Positions 16,633-24,669 of a stretch of 50,097 nt of DNA are shown here, one piece after another (the first letter of the stretch is position 1; the number at the start of each line of letters is the position of its first letter). The DNA is from CAKSQF01 sp964568425 (GTDB lineage Bacteria > Bacillota > Clostridia > Oscillospirales > CAG-272). Made by a program: the position numbers and the translations under genes. Under the pieces are notes generated by a model. The model saw nothing but the letters and a program-made list of their open reading frames with translations. It had not been told where the DNA came from and made no database searches. The stretch spans positions 1-50,097 of the forward strand of contig CAZMPO010000014.1 in the NCBI GenBank assembly GCA_964568425.1, read 5' to 3'.

Positions 16633-18114
16633 ATGGCAAACACAAGCATATACGATGACATCGCCACGCGGACGGGCGGCGACATTTACATAGGTGTCGT
16701 CGGTCCCGTGCGGACGGGTAAGTCCACATTTATCAAGAAATTTATGGAAAATCTCGTGCTGCCGAACATTGGCGACGACTATGACCGCGAGCGTGCCAAG
16801 GACACGATGCCCCAATCGGCGGCAGGACGGACGGTAATGACGACCGAGCCGAAGTTCATCCCCGACGAGGCGGTGAGCATATCGGTAGACGGCGGCGCGA
16901 GGCTCTCGGTCAAGATGATCGACTGTGTCGGCTATCTCATCGACGGTGCACTCGGTCAAAGCGAGGACGGGCAGGCGAGAATGGTCACGACCCCGTGGTC
17001 GGAAAGTCCGATGCCCTTTGAACGAGCGGCTGAGGTCGGCACGCGAAAGGTGATATCCGATCACGCGACGATCGGCGTTTTGGTAACGACAGACGGCAGT
17101 ATCGCCGACATTCCGCGGACCGCTTACGAGGATGCCGAGAGGCAGGTCGCATCCGAGCTTTCAGCCCTTGGGAAGCCCTATGTACTGCTTCTCAATTCCG
17201 CCCATCCCGAATATCCCGAAACGCAGGCACTCGGGCAGGAGCTTGAGTCGCGCTACGGCGTCCCGGTCGCTCTGGTCAACGCGACAGAGCTTGACGGCGA
17301 AGACATACGGCAGATACTCGAGCTTGTCCTGCTTGAGTTCCCGATAGTCGAGGTCAAGGTCGATCTGCCCGAATGGATGTCGGCACTTGGTGACGATCAC
17401 AGGCTGATCGGCGAGGCGACAGATCGCGTCATGGCGGCACTCGGCGGCATAAAGCAGGTCGGAGGGCTGAAGGATGCGACAGGCAACATTGTCGGAGAGG
17501 GCGATAATTTCGAGGCGGCAGAGCTTGTCTCGATCGACCTCGGCAGTGGATGCGCACAGATAGAGCTCGTCACAAGGCAGGGGCTTTACTATGAGGTGCT
17601 CTCCGAGCTTTGCGGCATCGGCATCAAGGATCAGACCGAGCTTGTGGGCACGCTTTGCGAGCTTGCCGCGATCAAAGAGAAGTATGACAGAGTCGAGAGC
17701 GCGCTCTGCGATGTCGAGGAGAAGGGATACGGCATTGTAATGCCCCGCCTTTCGGACATGACGCTCGAGGAGCCGAAGATCGTCAGGCATTCGGGCGGAT
17801 ACGGCGTACTGCTCAAGGCGTCCGCACCATCGATACACATGATGAGGGCGACGGTGAACACCGAGATATCACCTGTCGTCGGGACCGAACAGCAGAGCGA
17901 GGATCTGGTGCGCTATCTGCTTGACGAAACAAAGGGCGACCCCGACAGGATATGGTCGACAAATCTGTTCGGCAGATCGCTTGAGGAGCTTGTCGGCGAC
18001 GGTCTTGCCTCGAAGCTTGACGCACTGTCGGACGATGCGCGCTCCAAGCTGTCCGAGACGGTGTCAAGAGTGATAAATGAGGGCAGCAGCGGACTTATAT
18101 GCATAATCCTGTGA
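16633..18114 (+). CDS. spoIVA: Stage IV sporulation protein A (spore coat morphogenetic ATPase)
   Basis: A 493-aa protein, almost exactly the Bacillus subtilis length. SpoIVA polymerises in an ATP-dependent way on the outer forespore membrane and is the base layer of the spore coat and the anchor for cortex assembly. The Walker A motif GPVRTGKST is at residues 24-32, followed by DYDRERAKDTMPQSAAGRT, MIDCVGY and TIGVLVTTDGSI, all strongly conserved in the family, and the C-terminus NEGSSGLICIIL is the conserved coat-anchoring tail. I start at ATG 16633 because MANTSIYDDIATRTGGDIYI aligns end to end with known SpoIVA; frames from 16597 and 16621 add non-conserved residues. Confidence 0.97.
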   Translation: MANTSIYDDIATRTGGDIYIGVVGPVRTGKSTFIKKFMENLVLPNIGDDYDRERAKDTMPQSAAGRTVMTTEPKFIPDEAVSISVDGGARLSVKMIDCVGYLIDGALGQSEDGQARMVTTPWSESPMPFERAAEVGTRKVISDHATIGVLVTTDGSIADIPRTAYEDAERQVASELSALGKPYVLLLNSAHPEYPETQALGQELESRYGVPVALVNATELDGEDIRQILELVLLEFPIVEVKVDLPEWMSALGDDHRLIGEATDRVMAALGGIKQVGGLKDATGNIVGEGDNFEAAELVSIDLGSGCAQIELVTRQGLYYEVLSELCGIGIKDQTELVGTLCELAAIKEKYDRVESALCDVEEKGYGIVMPRLSDMTLEEPKIVRHSGGYGVLLKASAPSIHMMRATVNTEISPVVGTEQQSEDLVRYLLDETKGDPDRIWSTNLFGRSLEELVGDGLASKLDALSDDARSKLSETVSRVINEGSSGLICIIL

Positions 18115-18377
18115 TGGCGGAAAGACCCAAAGAGGGCAAAAAAACGACATTTTTGTCCCTTCGTTCCAAAGAGATCATCAACACTGCCGACGGAAGCAGG
18201 CTCGGATACGCCTGCGATCTTGAACTTGACATCGAATGCGGCAAGATCTGCGCGATCATTCTGCCGTCGCAGGGCAGGCTCTTTTCCAAAGGACACCCAC
18301 GCGAGCGGCGCATTCCCTGGTCAGCAGTATCGCGCATCGGCGACGATTTCATATTGGTCTGCCTGCACGAGATATAG
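18114..18377 (+). CDS. YlmC/YmxH-family sporulation protein (PRC-barrel-like)
   Basis: An 87-aa protein (92 aa from an alternative ATG at 18099). It has the small beta-barrel pattern of YlmC/YmxH: SLRSKEIINTADGSRLGYAC at the start, DIECGKICAIILPSQG in the middle and RIPWSAVSRIGDDFILV at the end. In spore formers these proteins are linked to sporulation, with no defined biochemical activity. The gene overlaps spoIVA by one base (TGATG), so they share a transcript. It carries an insert-like SKGHPRERR before the IPW motif. A GATACAAGATAC repeat starts right at its stop codon. Confidence 0.85.
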   Translation: MAERPKEGKKTTFLSLRSKEIINTADGSRLGYACDLELDIECGKICAIILPSQGRLFSKGHPRERRIPWSAVSRIGDDFILVCLHEI

Positions 18378-18445
18378 AAGATAGAAGATACAAGATACAA
18401 GATACCTCTGCCGCGAGGATCTTGATATTCACCTGCCGAGATGGG
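18378..18445 (+). repeat. GATACAAGATAC-type 3'-end repeat, copy 1
   Basis: Directly after the ylmC-like stop codon come AAGATAGAAGATACAAG, ATACAAGATACC, then CCGCGAGGATC and the tail TTGATATTCACCTGCCGAG. A reversed CTTGTATCTTGTATC stretch follows at 18476-18490. Other copies: 23845-23895, 43195-43257, 45482-45554. Confidence 0.75.
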
Positions 18446-18492
18446 GGAACATTCAACCCCCACAGCACAAATCTCTTGTATCTTGTATCTGC

Positions 18493-18531
18493 AAAAAATC
18501 TCCCATCCGCCGTTCGGATGGGAGAATTTTT
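18493..18531 (-). terminator. Rho-independent terminator of prs (bidirectional)
   Basis: TCTCCCATCCG (18499-18509) pairs with CGGATGGGAGA (18515-18525). On the minus strand six Ts follow (18498-18493); on the plus strand five Ts follow (18527-18531), so it can end transcription from both sides of this convergent pair. Confidence 0.88.
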
Positions 18532-18539
18532 GTAATATC

Positions 18540-19658
18540 TTATCTCTTGACTCTGCCGTCGGCGACTGCCTTGTCGACATAGTTGTGGATCTTGGTTGCG
18601 GGGGAGAGAAGCTCGGAGAGCGACTCATCGTAGTTCAGGGTATCGATGATAAGCGAGACGAACTTGCACATATTGACCTCGGTATACCACTTGCGCTCGC
18701 TGAGCTCGGGCAGGCGATATACAAGGTTTGTCGTGAATATGCGCGAGATGACGCCTTCCTCGTATGCCTTGTCGAAGTTCTCGAGTCCGTTGCAGAAAAG
18801 TCCGAAGGATGCGAATACGAAAATTCTCTTTGCGCCTCTTTCCTTGAGCTTTGCGGCGACCTCGATGACCGAGTCACCCGAGGAGATCATATCGTCAACG
18901 ACGATAACATCCTTGCCCTCAACGCTCTTGCCGAGGTATTCGTGTGCGGCGATCGGGTTTCTGCCGTTGACGATGACCGAATAATCGCGACGCTTATAGA
19001 ACATGCCGAGCTCGACCTGGAGCACCGACGAATAGTAGATCGCACGGTTCATGCCGCCCTCGTCGGGGGACACGATGCAGATATCGTCAGCCGAAAGCGA
19101 GAGATCGTCGGTCGTCTTGATGAGAGCCTTGATCATCTGATAGGTGCAACGGATGTTCTCAAATCCGCTGAGCGGGATCGCGTTCTGAACTCTTGCGTCA
19201 TGCGCGTCAAAGGTTATGATGTTGGTAACACCCATCGAAACAAGCTCTTGGAGTGCGAGCGCACAGTCGAGCGATTCGCGGGAGGATCTTTTATGCTGTC
19301 TGCCCTCGTAAAGCATGGGCATAATGACGTTGATGCGGCGAGCCTTTCCGCCGATCGCGCCGATTATGCGCTTGAGGTCGGAAAAATGATCGTCGGGCGA
19401 CATGGGGACCTCTTTGCCGTACATTTTGTAGGTGACACCGTGATTGAACACATCGCAAATAATGTAAATGTCGTGACCGCGCATTGAATCATGGAGCAGA
19501 CCCTTTGCCTCACCGCTTCCGAAACGCGGGCACTCTGCCTTGATCTCGAAATTCTCGTCGCCGCCTCTCCATCTCTTAAGATACGCGCACACCTGATCGG
19601 TGAATTCCTCACAGCCTTTCATACCAATGACGCTGAGCGGTCCGTAAAGTTCTTTCAT
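18540..19658 (-). CDS. prs: Ribose-phosphate pyrophosphokinase (PRPP synthetase), long divergent form
   Basis: A 372-aa enzyme making PRPP from ribose 5-phosphate and ATP for nucleotide, histidine, tryptophan and NAD synthesis. Recognisable blocks: MPMLYEGRQHKRSSRESL near 114-130 (the Arg-rich ATP loop, normally Y-R-Q-D-K), TFDAHDARVQNAI near 149-161 (the ribose-phosphate/metal loop with HD), and the PRPP-binding loop VIVVDDMISSGDS at 251-263. It is about 55 residues longer than the usual 315-aa enzyme, with extra N- and C-terminal sequence, so it belongs to a divergent clostridial branch. GGAGG site; own promoter; divergent from the dehydrogenase gene. Confidence 0.9.
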   Translation of the reverse strand: MKELYGPLSVIGMKGCEEFTDQVCAYLKRWRGGDENFEIKAECPRFGSGEAKGLLHDSMRGHDIYIICDVFNHGVTYKMYGKEVPMSPDDHFSDLKRIIGAIGGKARRINVIMPMLYEGRQHKRSSRESLDCALALQELVSMGVTNIITFDAHDARVQNAIPLSGFENIRCTYQMIKALIKTTDDLSLSADDICIVSPDEGGMNRAIYYSSVLQVELGMFYKRRDYSVIVNGRNPIAAHEYLGKSVEGKDVIVVDDMISSGDSVIEVAAKLKERGAKRIFVFASFGLFCNGLENFDKAYEEGVISRIFTTNLVYRLPELSERKWYTEVNMCKFVSLIIDTLNYDESLSELLSPATKIHNYVDKAVADGRVKR

Positions 19659-19708
19659 ATTATCCTCCGTTTTTGTTAATCCGTTTTGCCTGTTTTCTCG
19701 GCATCTAT

Positions 19709-19737
19709 ATCATACCACAAATTTTCGAATTTGTAAA
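19709..19737 (-). promoter_or_regulatory. Sigma-A promoter of prs
   Basis: On the minus strand TTTACA (19737-19732), 17-nt spacer, TATGAT (19714-19709), about 50 nt before the prs ATG. Confidence 0.75.
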
Positions 19738-19798
19738 CAGTTTTTCCACAAATCTTTGAAAAAAAAGAACACTTTTTTCGGTTTGAACAAAAACCGAC

Positions 19799-19827
19799 TT
19801 GACAAGCTCCCGATATTGTGGTAATAT
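19799..19827 (+). promoter_or_regulatory. Sigma-A promoter of the hydroxyacid dehydrogenase-rsmG genes
   Basis: TTGACA (19799-19804), 17-nt spacer, TAATAT (19822-19827). The start site would fall near 19834, only six bases before the ATG at 19840, which favours translation from ATG 19870. Confidence 0.8.
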
Positions 19828-19869
19828 ATAGATGAACGAATGCAAAACACCCAAACGGACGGTAAGAAT

Positions 19870-20832
19870 ATGAAATTACAAAAACCCAAAATAGTTATCA
19901 CCGACGCGGCGACCGTGTCGCAGGGGGAGCTTGATCTCTCGCCCATCGAGTCGCAGGGGGATCTGACGATATATGATTCGACCCCCGACTCAGCCCTTGC
20001 CGATCGCATCGCCGATGCCGACATTCTGCTCTGCAACAAAACAAAGATCGACAGGACGCTTATCGCGGGCGCGAAAAGGCTGTCGCTGATCGCACTGTTT
20101 GCGACAGGCTACAACAACATCGACACCATCGCCGCACGCGAGCACGGCATAGTTGTCTCAAACGCGGGGCAATACTCGACCGCCGCCGTCGCACAGCACA
20201 CCTTTGCGCTGATACTCGAGCTCTGCTCCAAGGTCGGCAACTACAATAATCTGGTCAGGTCGGGGATGTGGAGATCGAGCGCACTTTTCTCGCCGATAGA
20301 GTACAAAACAAGCGAAATATATGGAAAAACGCTCGGCATTTTCGGATTTGGCTCGATCGGGCGCGCCGTCGCTGAGGTCGGACGAGCATTCGGGATGCGC
20401 GTGATCGCCTGCACGAGAACTCCGCGAGAGACCCCCGGCGTCGAATTTGTTTGCTTTGAGAGGCTGCTTGCCGAGTCGGACGTGCTGTCGGTGCACTGTC
20501 CGTTGACCGCCGAAACGACCCTTCGCTTCGGCGCGCGCGAATTTGCCGCGATGAAAAAGAGCGCGATCTTCATAAACACCTCGCGCGGCGGCACTGTCGA
20601 TGAAATTGCGCTGGCAAATGCGCTTGATGGCGGCGAGATAGCGGCGGCGGGGCTTGACGTCCTCACGATCGAGCCGCAGTCGGGGGACTGTCCGCTGACC
20701 CCGTCCGATCGACTGATCATCACACCGCACGTCGCGTGGACACCCATCGAGACGCGCAAGCGGCTTGTCGACATCGTTGCCGACAATGTGAGAAATTTTC
20801 TTGACGGACATCCGACAAACGTCGTAAATTAA
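19870..20832 (+). CDS. D-2-hydroxyacid dehydrogenase (NAD-dependent)
   Basis: A 320-aa oxidoreductase of the D-isomer-specific 2-hydroxyacid dehydrogenase family, reducing a 2-keto acid or oxidising a D-2-hydroxyacid (hydroxypyruvate/glycerate-type substrates are common). The NAD-binding motif GIFGFGSIGRAVAE is near 145-158. Catalytic residues fit the family: R in NTSRGGTVDE (near 230), E in LTIEPQSG (near 260) and H in ITPHVAWT (near 282). Start chosen at 19870 from promoter position; 19840 is the alternative. rsmG begins 16 bp downstream. Confidence 0.88.
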   Translation: MKLQKPKIVITDAATVSQGELDLSPIESQGDLTIYDSTPDSALADRIADADILLCNKTKIDRTLIAGAKRLSLIALFATGYNNIDTIAAREHGIVVSNAGQYSTAAVAQHTFALILELCSKVGNYNNLVRSGMWRSSALFSPIEYKTSEIYGKTLGIFGFGSIGRAVAEVGRAFGMRVIACTRTPRETPGVEFVCFERLLAESDVLSVHCPLTAETTLRFGAREFAAMKKSAIFINTSRGGTVDEIALANALDGGEIAAAGLDVLTIEPQSGDCPLTPSDRLIITPHVAWTPIETRKRLVDIVADNVRNFLDGHPTNVVN

Positions 20833-20848
20833 GAAAAAAGAGGGACAC

Positions 20849-21559
20849 ATGTCAGCTTTTACCGAAAAGTTTATCAAATATGCCGAAAAATATTCGGAGT
20901 TTATTAGTTTTACCGACGATAGATCTGCGATGTTCGAAGCTCTCGCGACCCGTCTCATCGCCGCAAACGAGCATGTCAATCTGACGGCGATCTGCGACGA
21001 GGACGGCATCATCCTTCGCCATTTTATCGATTCAATGACCGTCCTTCCATACGTCGGTGACGCCAAAGAGCTGATCGACATCGGATGCGGCGGCGGATTT
21101 CCTACCCTTCCCGTTGCGATCTGCCGTCCGGATGTTCGCATAACCGCGTTAGATTCGACCGCAAAAAAACTCGTTTTCGTGGACGATATCGCAAAAGAGC
21201 TGTCGCTGAATGTCAAAACTCTCGCGACACGCGCCGAGGAATACGGGCAGGGCGACGGGCGTGAGATGTACGATCTTGCCATGTCGCGAGCCGTCGCAAG
21301 GATGAATGTCCTCTGCGAGCTCTGCCTGCCGACCGTCCGCGTCGGAGGGCGATTTGTCGCATTGAAGGGCGCGGACGGCATGGACGAACTTGACGAGGCG
21401 GCAAGCGGCATCGAGAGGCTCGGCGGCAGAGTGAGGAGCACAAAGCGACTGTCGCTGGGGGATGCGGGCGAGCGCGTGATCATCGAGATCGAAAAAACAG
21501 AGCCGACACCGCGCGCCTATCCGAGACAGTTTTCGGCGATCAAAAAGCGACCTCTTTGA
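20849..21559 (+). CDS. rsmG: 16S rRNA (guanine-527-N7)-methyltransferase
   Basis: A 236-aa SAM-dependent methyltransferase that modifies G527 of 16S rRNA in the decoding region. Seen: NEHVNLTAI near 38-46, the SAM-binding loop DIGCGGGFPTLPVA near 75-88, MSRAVARMNVL near 142-152, VALKG near 170, and the typical C-terminal end YPRQFSAIKKRPL. Length fits the family. In many bacteria rsmG lies beside mnmG and the replication origin; here it sits with a hydroxyacid dehydrogenase, so the locus has been rearranged. Confidence 0.95.
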   Translation: MSAFTEKFIKYAEKYSEFISFTDDRSAMFEALATRLIAANEHVNLTAICDEDGIILRHFIDSMTVLPYVGDAKELIDIGCGGGFPTLPVAICRPDVRITALDSTAKKLVFVDDIAKELSLNVKTLATRAEEYGQGDGREMYDLAMSRAVARMNVLCELCLPTVRVGGRFVALKGADGMDELDEAASGIERLGGRVRSTKRLSLGDAGERVIIEIEKTEPTPRAYPRQFSAIKKRPL

Positions 21560-21596
21560 AATGGACGCAAAATCTCGAACAATTCACGAAATTCAC

Positions 21597-21625
21597 TTGA
21601 CAATCGCACAAATATGTGCTAAAAT
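21597..21625 (+). promoter_or_regulatory. Sigma-A promoter of the Gfo/Idh/MocA gene
   Basis: TTGACA (21597-21602), 17-nt spacer, TAAAAT (21620-21625), about 48 nt before ATG 21673. It overlaps the longer in-frame start at 21616, which rules that start out. Confidence 0.85.
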
Positions 21626-21672
21626 ATACCATAGCAAAGCATTTAATGCAAGAACTTAAAGGAGCCAAAAAA

Positions 21673-22731
21673 ATGAAAAGAGTAATCGGCGTTGTCGGAT
21701 GCGGACGCATTGCGCGCGGCTCGCACTTCCCCGCATTCTCGCACATGGACGATGTTCGCGTCAAATACGCGTGCGACCTCATCCCCGAAAAGGCTGAGGC
21801 TATCAAAAACGACTTTCCCTTCGTTGAGCAGACCACCACTGACTATCACGAGATCCTTGCCGATCCCGAGGTCGAGGTCGTCTATGTCCTCACCCCCAAC
21901 TATGCACACTACACGGTCACCATGGACGCACTTCGTGCAGGCAAGCATGTGTTCTGCGAAAAGCCCATAACGGTCAATTATGCACTCTCCTGCGAGATGG
22001 CAAACGAGGCAAACGCTCGCGGACTTATGCTGAATATCGGTGTCTGCAATCGCTATCACAGATCGGTCGAGATGCTTGAGCAGATGAACCGCGAGGGCAA
22101 ATTCGGCAAGCTCTACCATGTATACTGTTCCTTCCGCGCATTCCGCTCTATCCCCGGACTCGGCGGTGCGTTCACCACAAAAGAGCAGTCGGGCGGCGGT
22201 GTCCTCATCGATTGGGGCGTTCACTTCCTTGACTTGATCCTCTACATCCTCGGCGGCGCAAAGCTTGAGACAGTCACCTGCGATACATATTGCGAGATGG
22301 CAAAGGATATGAAGACCTACAAATATCACGGAATGTGGGCAGAAGATACCGCAGATATCGAAAACGGCACGAACGACGTCGACGATTACGTCACAGGCTA
22401 CGTTCGCACCGATAAGGCGTCCATTTCGCTCAACGGCGCATGGGCTGAAAATATCGATAACGGCGGCATGTTCATCGATCTGATGGGCGATAAAGGCGGC
22501 GCACGCCTCGATTACGGCGGACATTTCACCTTCTATGACGGCTCGACACTCGAGTCCGAGCGTCCCGAGTACGATATCCCCAACATGTACCTCTGCGAGG
22601 ATCGCGCATTCATCGAGTCCACAAGAACGGGCGAGAAGACACGCAGTCATATAGATAACGTCCTCGAGTCGGCAAGACTCCTCGATGTCCTCTATCAGTC
22701 AGCAGAAAAACACGCAGAGATCAAACTCTGA
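21673..22731 (+). CDS. Gfo/Idh/MocA family NAD(P)-dependent oxidoreductase
   Basis: A 352-aa dehydrogenase acting on a sugar, inositol or similar polyol. The N-terminal Rossmann motif VVGCGRIARGSHFPAF (residues about 6-21) binds NAD(P), the family EKP motif is CEKPITVN near 98-105, and the C-terminal alpha/beta domain holds GGGVLIDWGVHFLDLILYIL near 177-196 with D and H in catalytic places. ATG 21673 has an AAAGGAG site. It is monocistronic with its own promoter and terminator. The substrate cannot be told from sequence. Confidence 0.92.
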   Translation: MKRVIGVVGCGRIARGSHFPAFSHMDDVRVKYACDLIPEKAEAIKNDFPFVEQTTTDYHEILADPEVEVVYVLTPNYAHYTVTMDALRAGKHVFCEKPITVNYALSCEMANEANARGLMLNIGVCNRYHRSVEMLEQMNREGKFGKLYHVYCSFRAFRSIPGLGGAFTTKEQSGGGVLIDWGVHFLDLILYILGGAKLETVTCDTYCEMAKDMKTYKYHGMWAEDTADIENGTNDVDDYVTGYVRTDKASISLNGAWAENIDNGGMFIDLMGDKGGARLDYGGHFTFYDGSTLESERPEYDIPNMYLCEDRAFIESTRTGEKTRSHIDNVLESARLLDVLYQSAEKHAEIKL

Positions 22732-22740
22732 TAATACACA

Positions 22741-22777
22741 AACCACGCACGCAACAAAAATCGCATGCGTGGTTTTT
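22741..22777 (+). terminator. Rho-independent terminator of the Gfo/Idh/MocA gene
   Basis: AACCACGCA (22741-22749) pairs with TGCGTGGTT (22766-22774), followed by TTT, 10 nt after the stop codon. Confidence 0.82.
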
Positions 22778-22843
22778 GTGTTCGGGGATCGATCAAAAAA
22801 CATCCTCACGCGAGGGAAGATTGTCTATATTGGAAAGGAATTT

Positions 22844-22880
22844 CGCCAATTACTAATTCCTAATGTTCTAATTCCTCGTT
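22844..22880 (-). repeat. ATTAGGAATT-type 3'-end repeat
   Basis: In the sense of the CPBP-like gene the bases after its stop read GAACGAGGAATTAGAAC, then ATTAGGAATTAGTAATTGGCG. Same design and orientation relative to the gene as at 9341, 45203 and 48451. Confidence 0.65.
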
Positions 22881-22881
22881 C

Positions 22882-23733
22882 TCACTCTGCGCCTGCTATT
22901 GCGCAGCCGAGGGCCAGGGTTACTACTGCTGTGATCAGAAGGCAAAGTTTTATGCGGGGAGGTGTGGTTTTTAGGGTTCCTTTGATGCCGAGTGCGGCGA
23001 AGACGGTCGAGATTGCCGCCGCGATACATATTAGCGAAAGTCCGCAGACCTGGGCGGTGCCCATCTCGGCTGCGGCGGTCGTTTCAAAGTGCGACGCGAT
23101 CTCGGTGAGTCCGAGTGCAAATGCGGCGGTGAAAAACTGAAGTGCGGTCGGCATGGTGAGCGAATCTGTCCATTTACGCGCCGTCGCGGTCGCCGTCTCA
23201 AGGATCGCGATCGGCAACATGAGATAAAGATCGAGTCTGAACAATCCCGCGGCGAGCGCGGTCAGCAGGATGGCAAGCGCATCTTTACCGATCGAGCGAG
23301 CCCTTGTGTAGAGATAGCCGTCAAAAAGGAGTGCGTAGGCATATGCGACGGCGAAAAGCATTATCGGAAGTTGCCAAAGCCGGGAAGCGGTCATATAATT
23401 TGACAGTCGAAAGGATGCGGCGGCAAAGCTTGGGACGAGAAGCTCACCAAGGAGAACTGTCGGCAGAGCGACAAGTATCGCCGCGCCGTAGATGAGGGCT
23501 GAGGCGACCGATGCGCGCACGGCAGACTTTTTATAGCGGAAGATCGCCGATGTCTTGATACGACTGATCTTTGTTGCCGCAACGACGACCGCTATATCGA
23601 TAACCGCCGACAAAATGACGGCAAATGCGCCGATATGGTCAAGAAGGAGCAAGCAACAAAGTCCGGTCGTCAAAAGGCAGAACATATAAACGAGCGCGCC
23701 GTCGATCAGCTTACTTTTGTTTTTTTGATCCAT
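22882..23733 (-). CDS. CPBP-fold membrane protein lacking the protease motifs (pseudo-protease)
   Basis: A 283-aa polytopic membrane protein with about eight hydrophobic segments. Residues 131-210 match the CPBP (Abi/CAAX-prenyl-protease-like) core in spacing and flanking residues: LLFDGYLYTRAR, then AGLFRLDLYLMLP and ALQFFTAAFA. The glutamate intramembrane protease motifs are all replaced: EExxxR is Y133-A134-xxx-D138, FxxxH is A162-xxx-R166, and HxxxN is Q199-xxx-A203. It should be proteolytically dead and may serve as a scaffold or immunity-like protein. ATG 23733 has a GAGGA site; the longer frame from 23838 lies in a repeat. The family assignment rests on my reading of these motifs. Confidence 0.65.
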   Translation of the reverse strand: MDQKNKSKLIDGALVYMFCLLTTGLCCLLLLDHIGAFAVILSAVIDIAVVVAATKISRIKTSAIFRYKKSAVRASVASALIYGAAILVALPTVLLGELLVPSFAAASFRLSNYMTASRLWQLPIMLFAVAYAYALLFDGYLYTRARSIGKDALAILLTALAAGLFRLDLYLMLPIAILETATATARKWTDSLTMPTALQFFTAAFALGLTEIASHFETTAAAEMGTAQVCGLSLICIAAAISTVFAALGIKGTLKTTPPRIKLCLLITAVVTLALGCAIAGAE

Positions 23734-23844
23734 TGAGCTATCCTCTTTTCGAAAAATTGCGGAAATGATTTTTTGCCGGAGGTTGAGACATCGGCAAGCG
23801 AGATAACGGTATCGGTAACAAATATGTTCGCTCCGCAATTCGCT

Positions 23845-23895
23845 CGCCTCGGCAGGTGAATATCAAATTTCCTCCGCACAATTATCTTGTATCTT
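23845..23895 (-). repeat. GATACAAGATAC-type repeat, copy 2, after the rplA terminator
   Basis: In the rplA sense, immediately after the terminator T-run: AAGATACAAGATAATTG, TGCGGAGG, then the tail TTGATATTCACCTGCCGAG. It has only one short iteration. Confidence 0.7.
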
Positions 23896-23948
23896 AAAAA
23901 ATGGGCTGTCTCAAATGCTTTTTTTCGGCACTTGAGACAGCCCATTTT
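23896..23948 (-). terminator. Rho-independent terminator of the rpmG-rplA operon
   Basis: A perfect 17-bp stem (AAAATGGGCTGTCTCAA at 23898-23914 with its complement at 23932-23948) sits 18 nt after rplA and runs into a T-tract on the minus strand. It ends the operon before any rplJ or rplL gene. Confidence 0.9.
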
Positions 23949-23965
23949 GTTTATTGCTTTGCTTA

Positions 23966-24652
23966 TCAGCCAAGCTTAGAATAGTTGACCTTTATGCCGG
24001 GGCCCATCGTGGATGCGAGAACGCAGCTCTTGATGTACTGACCCTTTGCTGCTGCCGGCTTAGCCTTGATAACTGCGCCGAGCAGTGCATCGAAGTTCTC
24101 CTGGAGCTTCTCTGCGCCAAAGGATGCCTTGCCGATCGGGCAGTGGATGATGTTGGTCTTATCGAGACGATACTCGATCTTACCTGCCTTCGCCTCGGTT
24201 ACTGCCTTAGCGATATCCATGGTAACGGTGCCTGCCTTGGGGTTAGGCATAAGTCCCTTGGGACCGAGCACACGACCGAGACGACCAACCAGACCCATCA
24301 TGTTGGGGGTGGTTACGATGATGTCGAAATCGAACCAGTTTTCCTTCTGGATCTTCTCAACATACTCCTCTGCTCCGACGTAGTCTGCGCCTGCAGCCTT
24401 TGCAGCCTCTGCCTTGTCGTCCTTTACGAGCGCGAGGACTCTGACGGTCTTACCCGTACCGTTGGGGAGAACGACCGCGCCGCGGACCTGCTGGTCTGCG
24501 TGACGAGAGTCAACACCCAGACGGATGTGGACCTCGATGGTCTCGTCAAATTTTGCCTTTGCGGTCTGGCATACGAGTGCGAGAGCCTCGTTTGAATCAT
24601 AAAGCTTGCCGCTTTCAATCAGCTTTGTGCTGTCCTGATATTTCTTTCCCAT
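23966..24652 (-). CDS. rplA: 50S ribosomal protein L1
   Basis: A 228-aa protein of usual size that binds 23S rRNA at the L1 stalk near the E site and often represses its own mRNA. Family blocks: AKFDETIEVHIRLGVDSRHA near 33-52, RGAVVLPNGTGKTVRVLAL near 57-75, and the signature LGRVLGPKGLMPNPKAGTVT near 130-149. AGGAGG site; starts 17 bp after rplK. Last gene of the operon. Confidence 0.97.
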   Translation of the reverse strand: MGKKYQDSTKLIESGKLYDSNEALALVCQTAKAKFDETIEVHIRLGVDSRHADQQVRGAVVLPNGTGKTVRVLALVKDDKAEAAKAAGADYVGAEEYVEKIQKENWFDFDIIVTTPNMMGLVGRLGRVLGPKGLMPNPKAGTVTMDIAKAVTEAKAGKIEYRLDKTNIIHCPIGKASFGAEKLQENFDALLGAVIKAKPAAAKGQYIKSCVLASTMGPGIKVNYSKLG

Positions 24653-24669
24653 TTCGCTTTGTCCTCCTC

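Noticed and set aside
20158..21483. A 441-aa minus-strand frame opposite the dehydrogenase and rsmG genes
   Set aside because: It spans two well-supported plus-strand genes and has Ser/Arg shadow composition.
21643..22650. A 335-aa minus-strand frame opposite the Gfo/Idh/MocA gene
   Set aside because: Shadow of a typical oxidoreductase with its own promoter and terminator; the reverse frame has neither.
22685..23140. Plus-strand 151-aa frame after the Gfo/Idh/MocA gene
   Set aside because: It crosses a strong terminator and the 3' end of the CPBP-like gene and lacks a start signal.
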